DNA from: Leptospira soteropolitanensis
Lineage (GTDB): Bacteria > Spirochaetota > Leptospiria > Leptospirales > Leptospiraceae
Assembly: GCF_026151655.1 (NCBI RefSeq)
Contig: NZ_JAMQPN010000001.1
Span: forward strand, 1-64,000
Direction of reading: 5' to 3'
DNA: 64,000 nucleotides
The notes under the pieces were generated by a model. That model was not told where the DNA came from. It was given only the letters and a program-made list of their open reading frames with translations, and ran no database searches. Below, one piece after another: positions 46,408 to 56,793 of the stretch (positions are counted from its first letter, which is position 1; every line of letters starts with the position of its first letter). The position numbers were made by a program, and so were the translations under genes.

Positions 46408-48264
46408 CTATTTTCCTTCTGCCCAAGACTCTTCTCTAGGATCTGCCACACCAATTAGTTTTTTTTCATCATTTAACACTGCACATACTGCACCGAAATC
46501 ATTGTCTAAATGACCTTTTTTATAAACTTTATATCCTTTTGCTCTCAGAGAATCAGAAACGGAAGTATATAGCGTTTCTTCTAATTCAATTCCGCCAGGT
46601 CTGTATGTATGTGGCGAAAAACTATCCGGCCAGTTCACCGAACGAAATCTAGGTGCTTCCACTGCTTTTTGCGGATCCATTCCAAAAACTATGATATTCA
46701 AAAAGAATTGGATCATAGCTTGGCTTTGAACATCTCCTCCCGGAGTTCCAAAACTCATCCATAACTTTCCCTTTTTTAAAACCATACCTGGGTTAGGAGT
46801 GATTCTTGGTCGTTTGCCAGGGGCTAGAGCAGATGGATGGTTTGGATCCAATCGGAACTGAGTCATTCGTATACCCAATGTTAATCCTGTACCAGGAACC
46901 ATTGGTGATTGAGGAAAATCACTTGGAGTAAGAGAAACTGCGTTACCTTCCGCATCTATGATGCTCAAATAAGTTGTATCTTTTCCATACTTGATTTCAC
47001 TAACATCCTGGTCTTTGGTTTCATAGGATTGGTTATTGGAAGAGGTTGTTTTCTTAGAATCAAACGTCCAAGGATTCCCAAAAGGGGGAGTTGCTCCAAA
47101 GGCATCTTTTTGAATTAACTTCCGTCTTAGGCTTGCATACTTTTTAGATAATAAACCTTCCAAAGGAACATCTAAAAATTTCGGATCTCCAAAGTATTTT
47201 TCTCTATCTGCAACAACAAGTTCAATCGCTTGTGATACAGTATGAATGTATTCAGGTGAATTATGGCCCAGAGCTTTTAGGTTTATACCATCTAACAGTT
47301 GCAAAACCATAGGAACTACTGGGCCTTGAGTCCAAGTTTGGTTGGATAAAATTTTATATTCTCCAAACTCACCAGAAACTGGTTTCTCCCAACCACCCGA
47401 ATAATTTGCTAAATCTTCCTTCGTGAATAATCCATTTTTTTCTGTATGTAATTTAACGATTGCATCAGAGATCGGTCCTTTGTAAAAATAATCTCTTACT
47501 GACTCCAAAGCTTGTTTTCTGGTCTTTCCTTTTTTGAGAGATATAACTTCTTCATTCGCCATAGATCGCCAAGTTTTCGCAAGATCCAAACGTTTGGTTA
47601 ATTCACCTTCTCGAATGCCATACCACCATTTTTTTTCCAAATACACTTCGGAATTATACGGCATGATAATGGTAAAACCTAAACGTTTATAAAATGGTAA
47701 GTCTAAGTTTTTGACAAGGATGCGATTGGCAGGAAACCCAACTTCAGCAGCAACGATCGCAGGTTGCACTAATTCAGAAAACGATTTTGTTCCATGATCT
47801 TGTAACAAACGTACGATGACATCTGGAGAAGCTGGCAATAATTGACTTAAAATGGAATTTTTAGGCATCACATCGTATCCATTCTCTTTAAACCAATCGA
47901 TGTTTGCTTTTTTTGGGGCCGTACCAGCTCCTATATAACTTTTTACTTGTCCCGTTTTTTGATCATATATTAAGGTAGGAGCTACCGATGGAAAACTTGC
48001 GGCTTCTCCATTAGTTACGTTTAACACAAGCAATGCTGCCACTGCTGCATCGACTGCATTGCCACCACTTTCCAATACTTTGATAGCAGCCTTCGTAGCA
48101 AGCGGATTGCCTGTAGCCACCATAAACTTTTTCCCAACGACTGCATCTCGCAGATTTCCTTGCGGATCAATATAAGAAGGATCGATGGGCCGGCGAGTGC
48201 CGAAACATTGGAAGAAAAAAACAAACGCAAAGAAAAAGACTAAAACTTTATGGAAATTAGCCAT
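46408..48264 (-). CDS. ggt: Gamma-glutamyltransferase
   Basis: 618 residues. Lipoprotein-like signal (VLVFFFAFVFFFQC). Family features: VATGNPLATKAAIKVLESGGNAVDAAVAALLVLNVT near the start (part of the oxyanion region), and the autoprocessing site before Thr in KDTTYLSIIDAEGNAVSLT (~400), where Thr becomes the N-terminal nucleophile of the small subunit. GGDVQSQAMIQFFLN closes the core. It cleaves gamma-glutamyl bonds such as in glutathione in the periplasm. Being lipid-anchored is unusual compared with soluble E. coli Ggt. It lies ten bases upstream of creB on the same strand and may share transcripts with it. Confidence 0.93.
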   Translation of the reverse strand: MANFHKVLVFFFAFVFFFQCFGTRRPIDPSYIDPQGNLRDAVVGKKFMVATGNPLATKAAIKVLESGGNAVDAAVAALLVLNVTNGEAASFPSVAPTLIYDQKTGQVKSYIGAGTAPKKANIDWFKENGYDVMPKNSILSQLLPASPDVIVRLLQDHGTKSFSELVQPAIVAAEVGFPANRILVKNLDLPFYKRLGFTIIMPYNSEVYLEKKWWYGIREGELTKRLDLAKTWRSMANEEVISLKKGKTRKQALESVRDYFYKGPISDAIVKLHTEKNGLFTKEDLANYSGGWEKPVSGEFGEYKILSNQTWTQGPVVPMVLQLLDGINLKALGHNSPEYIHTVSQAIELVVADREKYFGDPKFLDVPLEGLLSKKYASLRRKLIQKDAFGATPPFGNPWTFDSKKTTSSNNQSYETKDQDVSEIKYGKDTTYLSIIDAEGNAVSLTPSDFPQSPMVPGTGLTLGIRMTQFRLDPNHPSALAPGKRPRITPNPGMVLKKGKLWMSFGTPGGDVQSQAMIQFFLNIIVFGMDPQKAVEAPRFRSVNWPDSFSPHTYRPGGIELEETLYTSVSDSLRAKGYKVYKKGHLDNDFGAVCAVLNDEKKLIGVADPREESWAEGK

Positions 48265-48331
48265 AGAATCCCCTAAACGACTACTTGGTAAAAATACTAT
48301 GGCAAATTTTGATTCTCTGTCGAACTATTTT

Positions 48332-50326
48332 TTATAACTTAAATCGGTCAGTGATTCCTTTTAAAATTTCTGCAGTAGATGCTAAATTTTGCGCAGAAGA
48401 GGACATTTCTTCTGAACCAGAAGCAGTACTTAACGTGTGTTCGTTGATCTGAATGATGACTTCAGAAATTTCTCTCACTGCTCTTTTCTGTTCGTTCGTG
48501 GAGAGTTTAATCGATTCTGCATCCTGCCCCATTAGTTCTGCACCTTCATCTACTTCTCGTTTAATAGATTCTTGTGCGGATGTAATTGAATATAGTTTAT
48601 TCATTGCTGAGTTTACTGTTTCTACATTTTGGATGATATTACGTAAAATCTCAGCAGAAGAACGAATGGCGTTGGCACCTGAATCTAATTCTTTATTGTT
48701 CTTTGTAATCATTGTAGCAATGGATTTAATGGATGAAGCCGTTTTTTCTGAGAGTTTAGAAATTTCATCAGCAACCACAGCAAACCCTCTTCCCGCCTCA
48801 CCTGCTCTTGCCGCTTCAATCGCAGCATTCAAAGCCAATAGTTGTGTTTGGTCGGAAATCTCGTTGATGATCTGAATGATGGCTGTCATCTCTCCTGAGG
48901 AATGAAGGATATTCTCGATCATTTGACTCATTCCTTGAATTGACTCTTCGCCTTTTTTGGCCTGGTTGGAAATAGATTCTGCTAACTTCAAAGTGCTTTC
49001 TATTTCTGAGCCAATTTTACGAATACTTTCAGACAATTCGCGAATTTTGGAATGAAAGTTTGTGAAGTTTCCAAACTGCCTTTCTGTTGAAGCAGCGATG
49101 TATTCCATACCAGCTGACATTTCTTCAACGGTAGCGGACATTTCTTCTGAAGAAGCTGCTGTTGACTGAGCGCCAGTTGCAAAATTATTGGAAGATGAAG
49201 TAAGTTGTTCTGATGCAGAAGCCAATTCCATCGTTATCCTTTGGATTTCTTCAAAAGATTTTCTTAAACTTGCAATAAAAGCATTGAGTCCGTTGCCCAT
49301 CCTCCCAATTTCATCATCATAAATAACTTTAATGGAAGAAGTTAAATCTCCTTCAGCCATAGCTTTAAATATTCCACTAACATCTTCCAATGGATTCAAT
49401 CGTTTGCTAAGCAATACATACAATAGCCAAATTGATACCAATGCAATGAAAATTGACGAAACCACTATGGTCGTCATTAAATCGAAAAGTGCTTCTTTAA
49501 TTTCTGCTTTTGGTTGGATGGCAAGTATAACTACTCCCCATTCTTTTAATGGATAACTTACAGCAATATGAGGTTTCTCTAAATAATCAAATTCGAGTAC
49601 TTCACCTTTTTTTAATGCTAACATACGTGCGCCTGATTCATCTTTCGAAAAATCATACTTTAATATTTGAGATTTATCCTTTAATGCAATTAGGAGTCCT
49701 TCAGTCGTAGCAATTAACACATAACCATCGCGACCAATTTTAATTTTATTAATTACTAAATCCGTTAGATCGGTTAATGAAAGTGCAATTCCTGAATTTC
49801 CAATTAACTTTTCATTTTCATAAACTGGGTAAGTAATTGTTGAGACAGGATTGTTTGTAAGTGGATTTAAAAGTGGTTTTCCAATAAAATGTCTTTTTTC
49901 TTTACCAGCTTTCAGTTCGGCAGGATCCATATCTGCCGGTTTCATTTTCCATCCGATAGCTTTACCAGTTGCATCAGTTACGACACGAGGATCATTATCA
50001 TAAGTATGAGTATAAATATTTTCGTAAACTTTATAGAGGTCGGTAAGCTCTTTGTAATATGATTGTGCAAGAGGTTTTCCTGTTTTGATAGAAGCTATCG
50101 TCCTTTGGTCTTTTGCAACAGTTTTAATTACATTGACGTGACTTTGAAAAAAGTCACTTATTGATTGGCCAACAATGGCAACAGTCCCTTGCATTTGTCC
50201 GACATAAGCTTCTTGTATTTTTTTTTGTCCAAAATAATAGGCAACAGTTCCAACCAGACAACTGATAACCAATAGAATGGATGCACCACTCAGTAACAAA
50301 ATGAATTTAATCGAATTACGCTGCAT
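48332..50326 (-). CDS. Methyl-accepting chemotaxis protein with dCache sensor
   Basis: 664 residues. TM helix at ~10-30, a periplasmic dCache domain (~35-275) with [19 protein letters not shown] and [17 protein letters not shown], a second TM, HAMP ([20 protein letters not shown]) and the signalling hairpin [23 protein letters not shown]. It senses a small periplasmic ligand, probably an amino acid or organic acid, which cannot be named. Monocistronic. Confidence 0.94.
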   Translation of the reverse strand: MQRNSIKFILLLSGASILLVISCLVGTVAYYFGQKKIQEAYVGQMQGTVAIVGQSISDFFQSHVNVIKTVAKDQRTIASIKTGKPLAQSYYKELTDLYKVYENIYTHTYDNDPRVVTDATGKAIGWKMKPADMDPAELKAGKEKRHFIGKPLLNPLTNNPVSTITYPVYENEKLIGNSGIALSLTDLTDLVINKIKIGRDGYVLIATTEGLLIALKDKSQILKYDFSKDESGARMLALKKGEVLEFDYLEKPHIAVSYPLKEWGVVILAIQPKAEIKEALFDLMTTIVVSSIFIALVSIWLLYVLLSKRLNPLEDVSGIFKAMAEGDLTSSIKVIYDDEIGRMGNGLNAFIASLRKSFEEIQRITMELASASEQLTSSSNNFATGAQSTAASSEEMSATVEEMSAGMEYIAASTERQFGNFTNFHSKIRELSESIRKIGSEIESTLKLAESISNQAKKGEESIQGMSQMIENILHSSGEMTAIIQIINEISDQTQLLALNAAIEAARAGEAGRGFAVVADEISKLSEKTASSIKSIATMITKNNKELDSGANAIRSSAEILRNIIQNVETVNSAMNKLYSITSAQESIKREVDEGAELMGQDAESIKLSTNEQKRAVREISEVIIQINEHTLSTASGSEEMSSSAQNLASTAEILKGITDRFKL

Positions 50327-50506
50327 AAAATTTCCTCTGGATTTGTGCTGAAGATGGTTTAGTATATCAAAATATACGGAAAGACCATAATCCCATGCTT
50401 TTTGTACAGAGTTTGAAATCTTTGATTTTTGGCAATCTACCTAGAACGATTCTAAAGAAAAATCCTTTTTTCAAAACATAAGGGTAAGTCCTCAAGTCCA
50501 AGAAAT

Positions 50507-50965
50507 ATGAAAAATGAAATCTATACTAAATGGGAAAAGGATTCCAACTTAGTCATAACCCGCATTTCTGGGGCCATATCTGAAGCAGAAGTTTCTGAAT
50601 GGAAACAAAGTTTAGAAAAAACCTTCTCTTCAATTCCAGCCGGAGCAAAATTTAAAATCTTTGTCAACCTTTATGGACTCAATCCTACTTCCGTCTCTGC
50701 GCACAAAGCCTACCGGGACATCATCCCACTTCTCTTAAGCAAATACAATTGGCGGATTGGATATTTAGATTTATTCGAAGAAGCAAAAGATTTAAAGCTA
50801 ACATCTGAAAACGGGATGGAGTGCCTAGCCGCTGTTCATTGCCATCATGATAGTTATAAAATCAATGAATATGAACGCAGATTCGGAAGGACATCAGAAC
50901 ATTTTTATGATGATCCAGAAAAATCGGAAAAATGGATCCGTAGTTATCCGGTGTCTACACTTTAA
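50507..50965 (+). CDS. SpoIIAA/STAS-like cytoplasmic protein
   Basis: 152 residues, no signal or TM. The N-terminal ~110 residues follow a STAS/SpoIIAA-like beta-alpha order (LVITRISGAISEAEVSEWKQSLEKTF, AKFKIFVNLYGLNP). The C-terminus has CLAAVHCHHDSYKINEYERRFG, with Cys and three His that might bind metal. Function is unknown. A strong hairpin follows the stop. Confidence 0.65.
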   Translation: MKNEIYTKWEKDSNLVITRISGAISEAEVSEWKQSLEKTFSSIPAGAKFKIFVNLYGLNPTSVSAHKAYRDIIPLLLSKYNWRIGYLDLFEEAKDLKLTSENGMECLAAVHCHHDSYKINEYERRFGRTSEHFYDDPEKSEKWIRSYPVSTL

Positions 50966-50978
50966 CTTATAAAAAGGT

Positions 50979-51025
50979 AATACAAAGATCCATCCTATTC
51001 CATTGTGAAATGGATCTTTGTATTT
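50979..51025. terminator. Long-stem terminator-like hairpin
   Basis: AATACAAAGATCCAT (50979-50993) pairs perfectly with ATGGATCTTTGTATT (51010-51024); the loop is 16 bases. The T-tail is weak (TTTAG), but location after the stop suggests termination or 3'-end protection. Confidence 0.65.
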
Positions 51026-51101
51026 AGAAAAGAATCTTGTTCTCTAATTGGAAAACTACAATCCTAATTGACATTTCATTTAATAAATTACAATCACTGG
51101 A

Positions 51102-51530
51102 ATGAAAAAACAAACTATCATTTTTTTATTATTCTTAATTGAAACTTCTTTGATTGCAAATCCTGAATCCAAGGCGAAAGCACTTTGCGATTGTCTAAAA
51201 AATGGAAAAACACCACAAAACGAATCAAATAAAAAGGAATGTTTGACCCTTAGAGAAACGCATGTTTCAACCCTAAAAAAAGGATCCAAATCTTATGACT
51301 TGTATCTATCTTACATACAGAAGTGCGAACAAGAATTAGCTGGATCAAAAGAAATTAATACAAATCTTACAACACAAGAAAAAGTATCGGCTGTTTGTGA
51401 TTGTTTTCAAAAAGAAGGAATACAAAACAGGATGAGTTGCTTCAAACTCCAAAGTAATTATGGAAAATCAATTATAGATCCAGAAGAGAAAAAAGAATTT
51501 AATCTCTCTTCCGGAAGTTGTGATAAATAA
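51102..51530 (+). CDS. Secreted Cys-repeat protein
   Basis: 142 residues with a cleavable signal peptide (KKQTIIFLLFLIETSLIANPES). The mature protein has two related modules: KALCDCLKNG…KKECLTL and SAVCDCFQKEG…MSCFKL, each with C-x-C and a later Cys. This suggests an internal duplication stabilised by disulfides. No family is known to me. It stands alone between two terminator-like structures and a convergent lipoprotein gene. Confidence 0.75.
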   Translation: MKKQTIIFLLFLIETSLIANPESKAKALCDCLKNGKTPQNESNKKECLTLRETHVSTLKKGSKSYDLYLSYIQKCEQELAGSKEINTNLTTQEKVSAVCDCFQKEGIQNRMSCFKLQSNYGKSIIDPEEKKEFNLSSGSCDK

Positions 51531-51574
51531 TCTAAAGTAACAATTAATAAATAAAATGATTTACAAAGCCATTT

Positions 51575-52441
51575 TTACTTCTGGAACTTTTTGTAAATTT
51601 TTTTTATGGGAAAATAGATAACCACTGCCACCAAAAGAAAGGGAATCATCCAAATCAAATAGTAGGTTAACTCTAAAAATACGTTCAAAATCCCAACAAA
51701 AGCATTTCTATATGTAGGAACTTGAATTTTATCTGGAGGAATCGGACTTGAAAAATTGATACTCAACGTGGCCCATTTGACTTTGTCCTTTATTTTCCAA
51801 ATTTCGTGTTCTGCATGATCCAAATTGTTTTCACTATCTGTTACAGCTTCTTCAATCGCCTGCCAATTTTTAGAATTTGCGGATGTTTGATTGTTTGCAC
51901 TCGTTCGTCGTGTTAAACGAATTTTTTCACGGTTTGATTTGATCTTTTGCCAAACCATTCCTTCTGTATGGTCCACAGTTGCTATATCTTCACTGAGTAA
52001 CACTCCATATGTATCTAATTCAATCAAAGCCTCATATAATTTTTCTGACCTTATATGAATTCGCAAACTCATAAATGGTGCATCTGTATTAACTGCGGAA
52101 CTGCTTTCGATATAACCATACTTTGTGATAAAACCAAGGATGTCTTTTCTAGTTTTAATCAAATCCTGAGTTTGGTAACTTAATTGAACTTGGTATTCGA
52201 GTAATCGCTCTGAGGTGTTTTGGATGGGAACAAATACCTGTCCGAGTTGATTTTCAACTGACGGAGGTTCTATGGCTTCTTGCGAACTTGAAGAACCAGG
52301 AGCCATTTTTTTCTCCATTGGCATGTCCATAGAACGCAATTCTGCTTCCGCGGGTGCAGAAGTTTCTCCGTTTGATTCCTTGCCACACTGTAAAAGAAAG
52401 GCAAAAGAAATGAAGATCATCAATTTAATCAATTTTTTCAC
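51575..52441 (-). CDS. DUF4349 lipoprotein
   Basis: 288 residues. Lipoprotein signal (KKLIKLMIFISFAFLLQC), a linker rich in Ser/Pro/Met, then the DUF4349 domain: RLLEYQVQLSYQTQDLIKTRKDILGFITKYGYIESS, PFMSLRIHIRSEKLYEALIELDTYG, a central coiled coil (NWQAIEEAVTDSENNLDHAE) and a C-terminal TM helix (YYLIWMIPFLLVAVVIYF). It should be anchored at both ends. Function is unknown; the fold resembles periplasmic spacer proteins. Confidence 0.87.
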   Translation of the reverse strand: MKKLIKLMIFISFAFLLQCGKESNGETSAPAEAELRSMDMPMEKKMAPGSSSSQEAIEPPSVENQLGQVFVPIQNTSERLLEYQVQLSYQTQDLIKTRKDILGFITKYGYIESSSAVNTDAPFMSLRIHIRSEKLYEALIELDTYGVLLSEDIATVDHTEGMVWQKIKSNREKIRLTRRTSANNQTSANSKNWQAIEEAVTDSENNLDHAEHEIWKIKDKVKWATLSINFSSPIPPDKIQVPTYRNAFVGILNVFLELTYYLIWMIPFLLVAVVIYFPIKKIYKKFQK

Positions 52442-52528
52442 GTAAGACCCTACTTGTTTCTATTTACACTTAACAGTTCTCACTGAAAAGTTTCTCATGT
52501 TTAGGGCAAGTCCAACACCAAAAGATCC

Positions 52529-53782
52529 TTATATTTTTTTGCTTAAAAACGACTTCGAAGGAATGGCAAAAGGAACTTCCAACTCCACAGTTCCCATCCC
52601 ACCGCTAATCACTTCTACTGGATTTTGTTTATAAAAAATTTGGTCAACGGTGAAGGTTGTAGGGTTAGAATCAATGGCAGTGATGACTTCCATCAAATCG
52701 CCTTTTTGGATTTTATTTTTAACTTCAATCACAATACGTTTTGTATCCGGTTTATATTCTTTTACTAAACCTGCATACTTTTGACTCATATGCAAACTAG
52801 TGCCAAATTCATTGTTTTGAAAGTCCCTTTCCTCTTCAGGAATTTTGTCTTCCATCCCACGACTTAAAAAACCAGAAAAATATTTCCGAGAAGAAACTTT
52901 ATCCAATTCTTCTAACCACTTTCGATCAAAACCTTCTCCTCGTGCAATATTATCTAATGTATTCCTGTAACTACGAGCCACCATTCCTACATAATAATCA
53001 TTTTTTGTTCGACCTTCTACTTTCAAAGAATCAACGCCAGCATCACATAACTCTTGCAAGAATTCGATCGCACGTAAGTCTTTCGAATTCATTAAAAAAG
53101 TTCCTTCTTCATCAGTAATGAGTTCCATAGGTTCATCGTTCTGTTTGGGATTTGTGACAAACACTTTATACAAATCACGACATGCATTGTTACAAGAACC
53201 TTGATTGGCATCTCGTTTTTTGAAATAGTTACTCATAAAACATCGACCACTATGAGCAATACAAATCGACCCATGAACAAAAACTTCAATTTCCATTTCA
53301 GGAACTTGGTTTTTAATTTCAGCAATTTCAGAAATAGAAACTTCACGTGAAAGTATCACACGTGTGGCGCCAAACTTTTTCCAAAATTTAACAGCCGCAT
53401 AATTCATCGTGTTTGTTTGAACCGATATATGAATGTCAATTTCGGGATGAGATTCTTTTGTGATGAGAATTAGTCCTGGATCTGCCATAATCAATGCATC
53501 TGGCTTTAATGCTGCCATTTGATCCAAATATTTAGGATAAGAAGGAAGTTTTGAATTTCTTGGGATGTTATTGACCGTAAAATAAATTTTTTTACCAAGT
53601 TGCCTTGCGAGTGCGACGCCCTTTTCCAAATTTTCCATCGTAAAATCATTTTCTCTCGCACGCAGCGAAAACCGAGGCACTCCGCAATAAGCGGCATCTG
53701 CGCCATAAAGATAAGCAATTTCTAATTTTTCTAAATTTCCTGCAGGTAGTAATAATTCTGGAATTTTTCTCATCTGGGACAC
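52529..53782 (-). CDS. Peptidase U32 family protein (TrhP/YegQ-like)
   Basis: 417 residues. Family features: ELLLPAGNLEKLEIAYLYGADAAYCG at the start and the Cys cluster HSGRCFMSNYFKKRDANQG-x-C-x2-A-C-RDLYKV (~175-205), which binds an iron-sulfur cluster in tRNA-hydroxylating members. The C-terminal domain is a small beta-barrel. E. coli TrhP (YegQ) hydroxylates tRNA uridine-34 with prephenate; length and motif order agree with that branch, while the longer RlhA acts on 23S rRNA. Biochemical function here is inference. Single gene. Confidence 0.88.
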   Translation of the reverse strand: MSQMRKIPELLLPAGNLEKLEIAYLYGADAAYCGVPRFSLRARENDFTMENLEKGVALARQLGKKIYFTVNNIPRNSKLPSYPKYLDQMAALKPDALIMADPGLILITKESHPEIDIHISVQTNTMNYAAVKFWKKFGATRVILSREVSISEIAEIKNQVPEMEIEVFVHGSICIAHSGRCFMSNYFKKRDANQGSCNNACRDLYKVFVTNPKQNDEPMELITDEEGTFLMNSKDLRAIEFLQELCDAGVDSLKVEGRTKNDYYVGMVARSYRNTLDNIARGEGFDRKWLEELDKVSSRKYFSGFLSRGMEDKIPEEERDFQNNEFGTSLHMSQKYAGLVKEYKPDTKRIVIEVKNKIQKGDLMEVITAIDSNPTTFTVDQIFYKQNPVEVISGGMGTVELEVPFAIPSKSFLSKKI

Positions 53783-53909
53783 ACTCTAAATCCATCCCAA
53801 AAGAATCCTCATTTCTCAAAAGGAAAAATATATAGAAAGAATTTTAGATTGTTTCTAAAATCAAAAAAGGAAACGACAAAGAGATCCATATTTTTAATTT
53901 TAAGTTATC

Positions 53910-54410
53910 ATGTTCCTTTACTTTTTCTTTTTAATCTTTCATGTTCTCTCAGCAATGATTTGGGTAGGAGGAATGATTTTTTATGTAATCGTTTTTATTC
54001 CTGTCATTCGGAACCCAGAACTAAAAGATCAAAAACTTCGATTACTACAACTCACAGCGATTCAATTTCGAAATATTTCTTATTATTTATTTTCTATATT
54101 TATCATTTCAGGAATAGGAATTTTATATTTAAAAGGTTTTTTTCAAAATGGAATGAATTGGAATCTATGGGCATCTAACATTGGTTTCATGTTTATAACC
54201 AAAATTGGTTTGTTCACTGTTTTATTTTTATCTTCTTTGTATCATGATTTTGTCACCGGACCTAAAACTTTTACTTATCTCAGATCCGATCCCGTACGTT
54301 TTGAACGGTATAGAAAAACTTCTGCTTTTTTTGGAAGGTTTAACCTACTTGTTTCTGTAACCATTGCCATTTTTGGCATTTTGGTTTCCCGAGGGTTCTC
54401 CATTTTTTAG
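53910..54410 (+). CDS. CopD-like four-TM membrane protein
   Basis: 166 residues with four TM helices. The first has HVLSAMIWVGGMIFYVIVF, the CopD/DUF4149 pattern (His and Gly-Gly in the helix), and the third region ends in HDFVTGPKTF. It could bind haem or copper in the inner membrane. No clear ribosome site is seen. It opens a run of envelope and respiratory genes on the plus strand that ends in the nos operon. Confidence 0.78.
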   Translation: MFLYFFFLIFHVLSAMIWVGGMIFYVIVFIPVIRNPELKDQKLRLLQLTAIQFRNISYYLFSIFIISGIGILYLKGFFQNGMNWNLWASNIGFMFITKIGLFTVLFLSSLYHDFVTGPKTFTYLRSDPVRFERYRKTSAFFGRFNLLVSVTIAIFGILVSRGFSIF

Positions 54411-54449
54411 CCGTTTATTCCCCTTGACACCCAAGACTCCCTCTTTTCC

Positions 54450-55856
54450 TTGAAACAAATGATTCCGAGTCGCATTTTCATATCTACTTTCATTCTAATT
54501 CTAATCCTGGAGCCGGGCTTTCGGGAAACAGAACTCCAAGCTTTTCACGGGATCATGCAACCTGCCTTTGGAGCAAGACAAGCGGGGATGGGGGGAGCCT
54601 TCCAAGCAGTCGGTGGATCGGTGTTGGATTTAGAATCCAATCCCTCCCACCTAGCGAGAGTAAAAAAGACCAAATGGGAGTTAGGTTCTGCTATCCATCT
54701 CCCAACCATCGAATACAATGATGAATATACAGATCCAAATCCTAGTCGTTCTTACAAAAATTCTACCATAGAACATCCGAGGGCAGTTCTACCTTATGTC
54801 GGTATCATAAAACCGGTAACAGAAAATATCAGTATTGGATTTGCTCTCTATGCACAAGGAGGTGGCGGTGGACAATTTAAAAATATCAAACGGCATACTC
54901 CTGATGGAAGAACATTAAATGAAACCTTTGGTATCAATATTCCCTTCATCGGAGAGAACACAAATGCAGTTGAAGATTTAAATTTTAGATTTATGACCAT
55001 GAAATCGACGTTTGGTGCTGGTTACAAGAAAGGAAACTTTGCGATTGGAGCAGGAATTGATCTTGTATATGGGTTTATGGAATTAAAAAGAACCTACCAA
55101 GATGAAACAAGAAGCCTTACCATTCCTGGTGGAATTCGTTACCAAAGTGATTCTGCATATACAATGGGAGGAAAAATCGGAGTCTCCTATGATTTAACAG
55201 AAAACATACGAGTTGCTTATTCTTATACAACCAGAAATTTTTTGCCTATGGATGGAACCATGAAAGTAGACGGTTATGCACCGGAACGATCCTTTGGAAC
55301 AAGAGTATCTCGTTATATGATTTGGCCTGACAAACATGTAGCGGGGATTTCATACCGCACCGATAAGTTTATCATCGATTTTGATATCAAATATATCCCT
55401 TGGTCAGAAAGTTTTAACACAAGTAAGTTTCGATTGGAAGATGTTTGGATGAGAACACCGATTGGAGTCGAAGCCAATGCTTTTCAATTCAACTTGAATT
55501 GGAAAAACCAAACCATATTGGCAGTTGGATTTGAATACAAATGGAACGAACGATTTATGAGCCGTATGGGATATAGTTATGGTAATAATGTCATTCCGGC
55601 AAGCGGAGTGAGTCCGATGTTGGGGGCAAGTATCGAACACCATCTTGCAATGGGAGGAAGTATTTCTTGGAACGATACTTCGTTTCATATTGCTTGTGAG
55701 TATGGATTTCCTAAAAAAACTTATGGTGGAAAAACTTCCGACTGGACTTTATCACATGCCGTTTTTTCTAATAAAGAAATCCATCCATTTCAATTCGCTT
55801 ATAACAAACAAATGAGTGTATTTAGTATTTATCTAGGAATGGAACAAAATATATAA
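54450..55856 (+). CDS. FadL/OmpP1/TodX family outer-membrane transporter
   Basis: 468 residues from TTG (an in-frame ATG lies nine bases on). A signal peptide ends near ELQAFHG; the mature N-terminus PAFGARQAGMGGAFQAVGGSVLDLESNPSHLAR is the hatch-domain signature (NPA-like NPSHLA). About fourteen barrel strands follow (GVSYDLTENIRVAYSYTTRNF, FEYKWNERFMSRMGYSYG). The family imports hydrophobic compounds such as long-chain fatty acids. Substrate unknown. It is followed closely by a cytochrome gene. Confidence 0.93.
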   Translation: MKQMIPSRIFISTFILILILEPGFRETELQAFHGIMQPAFGARQAGMGGAFQAVGGSVLDLESNPSHLARVKKTKWELGSAIHLPTIEYNDEYTDPNPSRSYKNSTIEHPRAVLPYVGIIKPVTENISIGFALYAQGGGGGQFKNIKRHTPDGRTLNETFGINIPFIGENTNAVEDLNFRFMTMKSTFGAGYKKGNFAIGAGIDLVYGFMELKRTYQDETRSLTIPGGIRYQSDSAYTMGGKIGVSYDLTENIRVAYSYTTRNFLPMDGTMKVDGYAPERSFGTRVSRYMIWPDKHVAGISYRTDKFIIDFDIKYIPWSESFNTSKFRLEDVWMRTPIGVEANAFQFNLNWKNQTILAVGFEYKWNERFMSRMGYSYGNNVIPASGVSPMLGASIEHHLAMGGSISWNDTSFHIACEYGFPKKTYGGKTSDWTLSHAVFSNKEIHPFQFAYNKQMSVFSIYLGMEQNI

Positions 55857-55867
55857 AAGGAAAATCT

Positions 55868-56350
55868 ATGAATTCAAAATTAATTGGAAAATTTGCCATT
55901 GGACTTTGGATTGTTACTGTCATTACATTAGGATATTTTTTTTATTTCGGCAGCACAAGTCGTTCTCTTGACTATCGAACGGCTATCCACCTAACACCAG
56001 CAGAGCGACAATTAGTACTTACTGAAATGAGAGCACTCCTCACAGCAGTCAATGGGATGCTTTCTGGGCTGGCAGACAAAGATTATGAGATTGCCGCTAA
56101 AGCAGCTGATGCAGTCGGTATGGGACTTGTTGCGAGTTTAGAGAACCAAGAAAAAACAATTCTATTAAAACTCCCCGTGGAGTTTAAAAAATTGGGATTT
56201 GGAACGCATGAAAAATTTGATGAAATTGCTGTCAAAATTCGCAAAAAACAAGAAATTCATTCTCTACTGAAAGAGATGGATGAACTCACTCGTAACTGTG
56301 TCGCTTGCCATGCTAGTTACAAAATTGAAGTAGACGTAAAAGAAAAATAA
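55868..56350 (+). CDS. Cytochrome c'-type haem protein
   Basis: 160 residues. An uncleaved or signal-anchor N-terminal helix (FAIGLWIVTVITLGYFFYF) leads to a four-helix bundle and a C-terminal CVACH haem-binding site at ~residue 147, the location typical of cytochrome c' (usually CxxCH near the end). Cytochromes c' bind nitric oxide and can protect against it, fitting the nearby nos and FNR-box genes. AAAAGGA precedes the ATG. It probably sits in the periplasm tethered to the inner membrane. Confidence 0.82.
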   Translation: MNSKLIGKFAIGLWIVTVITLGYFFYFGSTSRSLDYRTAIHLTPAERQLVLTEMRALLTAVNGMLSGLADKDYEIAAKAADAVGMGLVASLENQEKTILLKLPVEFKKLGFGTHEKFDEIAVKIRKKQEIHSLLKEMDELTRNCVACHASYKIEVDVKEK

Positions 56351-56374
56351 ACTTAAATTAAAACCGAATTTCTT

Positions 56375-56788
56375 ATGCCAAAACTTTCAAGATACTTTAT
56401 AAAATCTGGAATGTTATATTTGTTTTTCGGAGTTATTGTTTATGCTTTCTCTGAATTTCCAGGATCCCAATGGGAAATCCATCTAATGCCCGTTTATTGG
56501 CACATGATAACTCTTGGATGGATCACTCAAATTATCATGGGTGTTTCTCTTTGGATGTATCCAAAAGGAAAAAATCCGTCGCCAAAAAACGGATCTAACA
56601 TTGCTTGGATGGCCTATTTTTGTTTAAATTTTGGACTTATTCTTCGGATCATTTCAGAACCATTCCTATATAAACATAAAGAACTTTCTATTTTTCCATT
56701 TGTTTCTTCCATATTATTTCAATTGTTAGGAATTCTTTGTTTTGTCTTGGAAATTTGGCCAAGATTAGAACCGCAGGGCAAAAAATAA
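56375..56788 (+). CDS. Four-TM membrane protein, paralogue 1
   Basis: 137 residues with four TM helices. The second helix has YWHMITLGWITQIIMGVSLWMYPKG, and NIAWMAYFCLNFGLILRII follows. The His and the GxxxxxxG-Trp pattern resemble small helices of haem-copper oxidase or NnrS-like proteins, but no assignment is safe. The next gene encodes a clear paralogue five bases on. Position suggests a role in nitrogen-oxide respiration or haem handling. Confidence 0.72.
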   Translation: MPKLSRYFIKSGMLYLFFGVIVYAFSEFPGSQWEIHLMPVYWHMITLGWITQIIMGVSLWMYPKGKNPSPKNGSNIAWMAYFCLNFGLILRIISEPFLYKHKELSIFPFVSSILFQLLGILCFVLEIWPRLEPQGKK

Positions 56789-56793
56789 TAGTT

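Noticed and set aside
54424..54450. TTGACA as the -35 of a promoter for the FadL-type gene
   Set aside because: No convincing -10 hexamer lies 16-18 bases downstream before the start codon.
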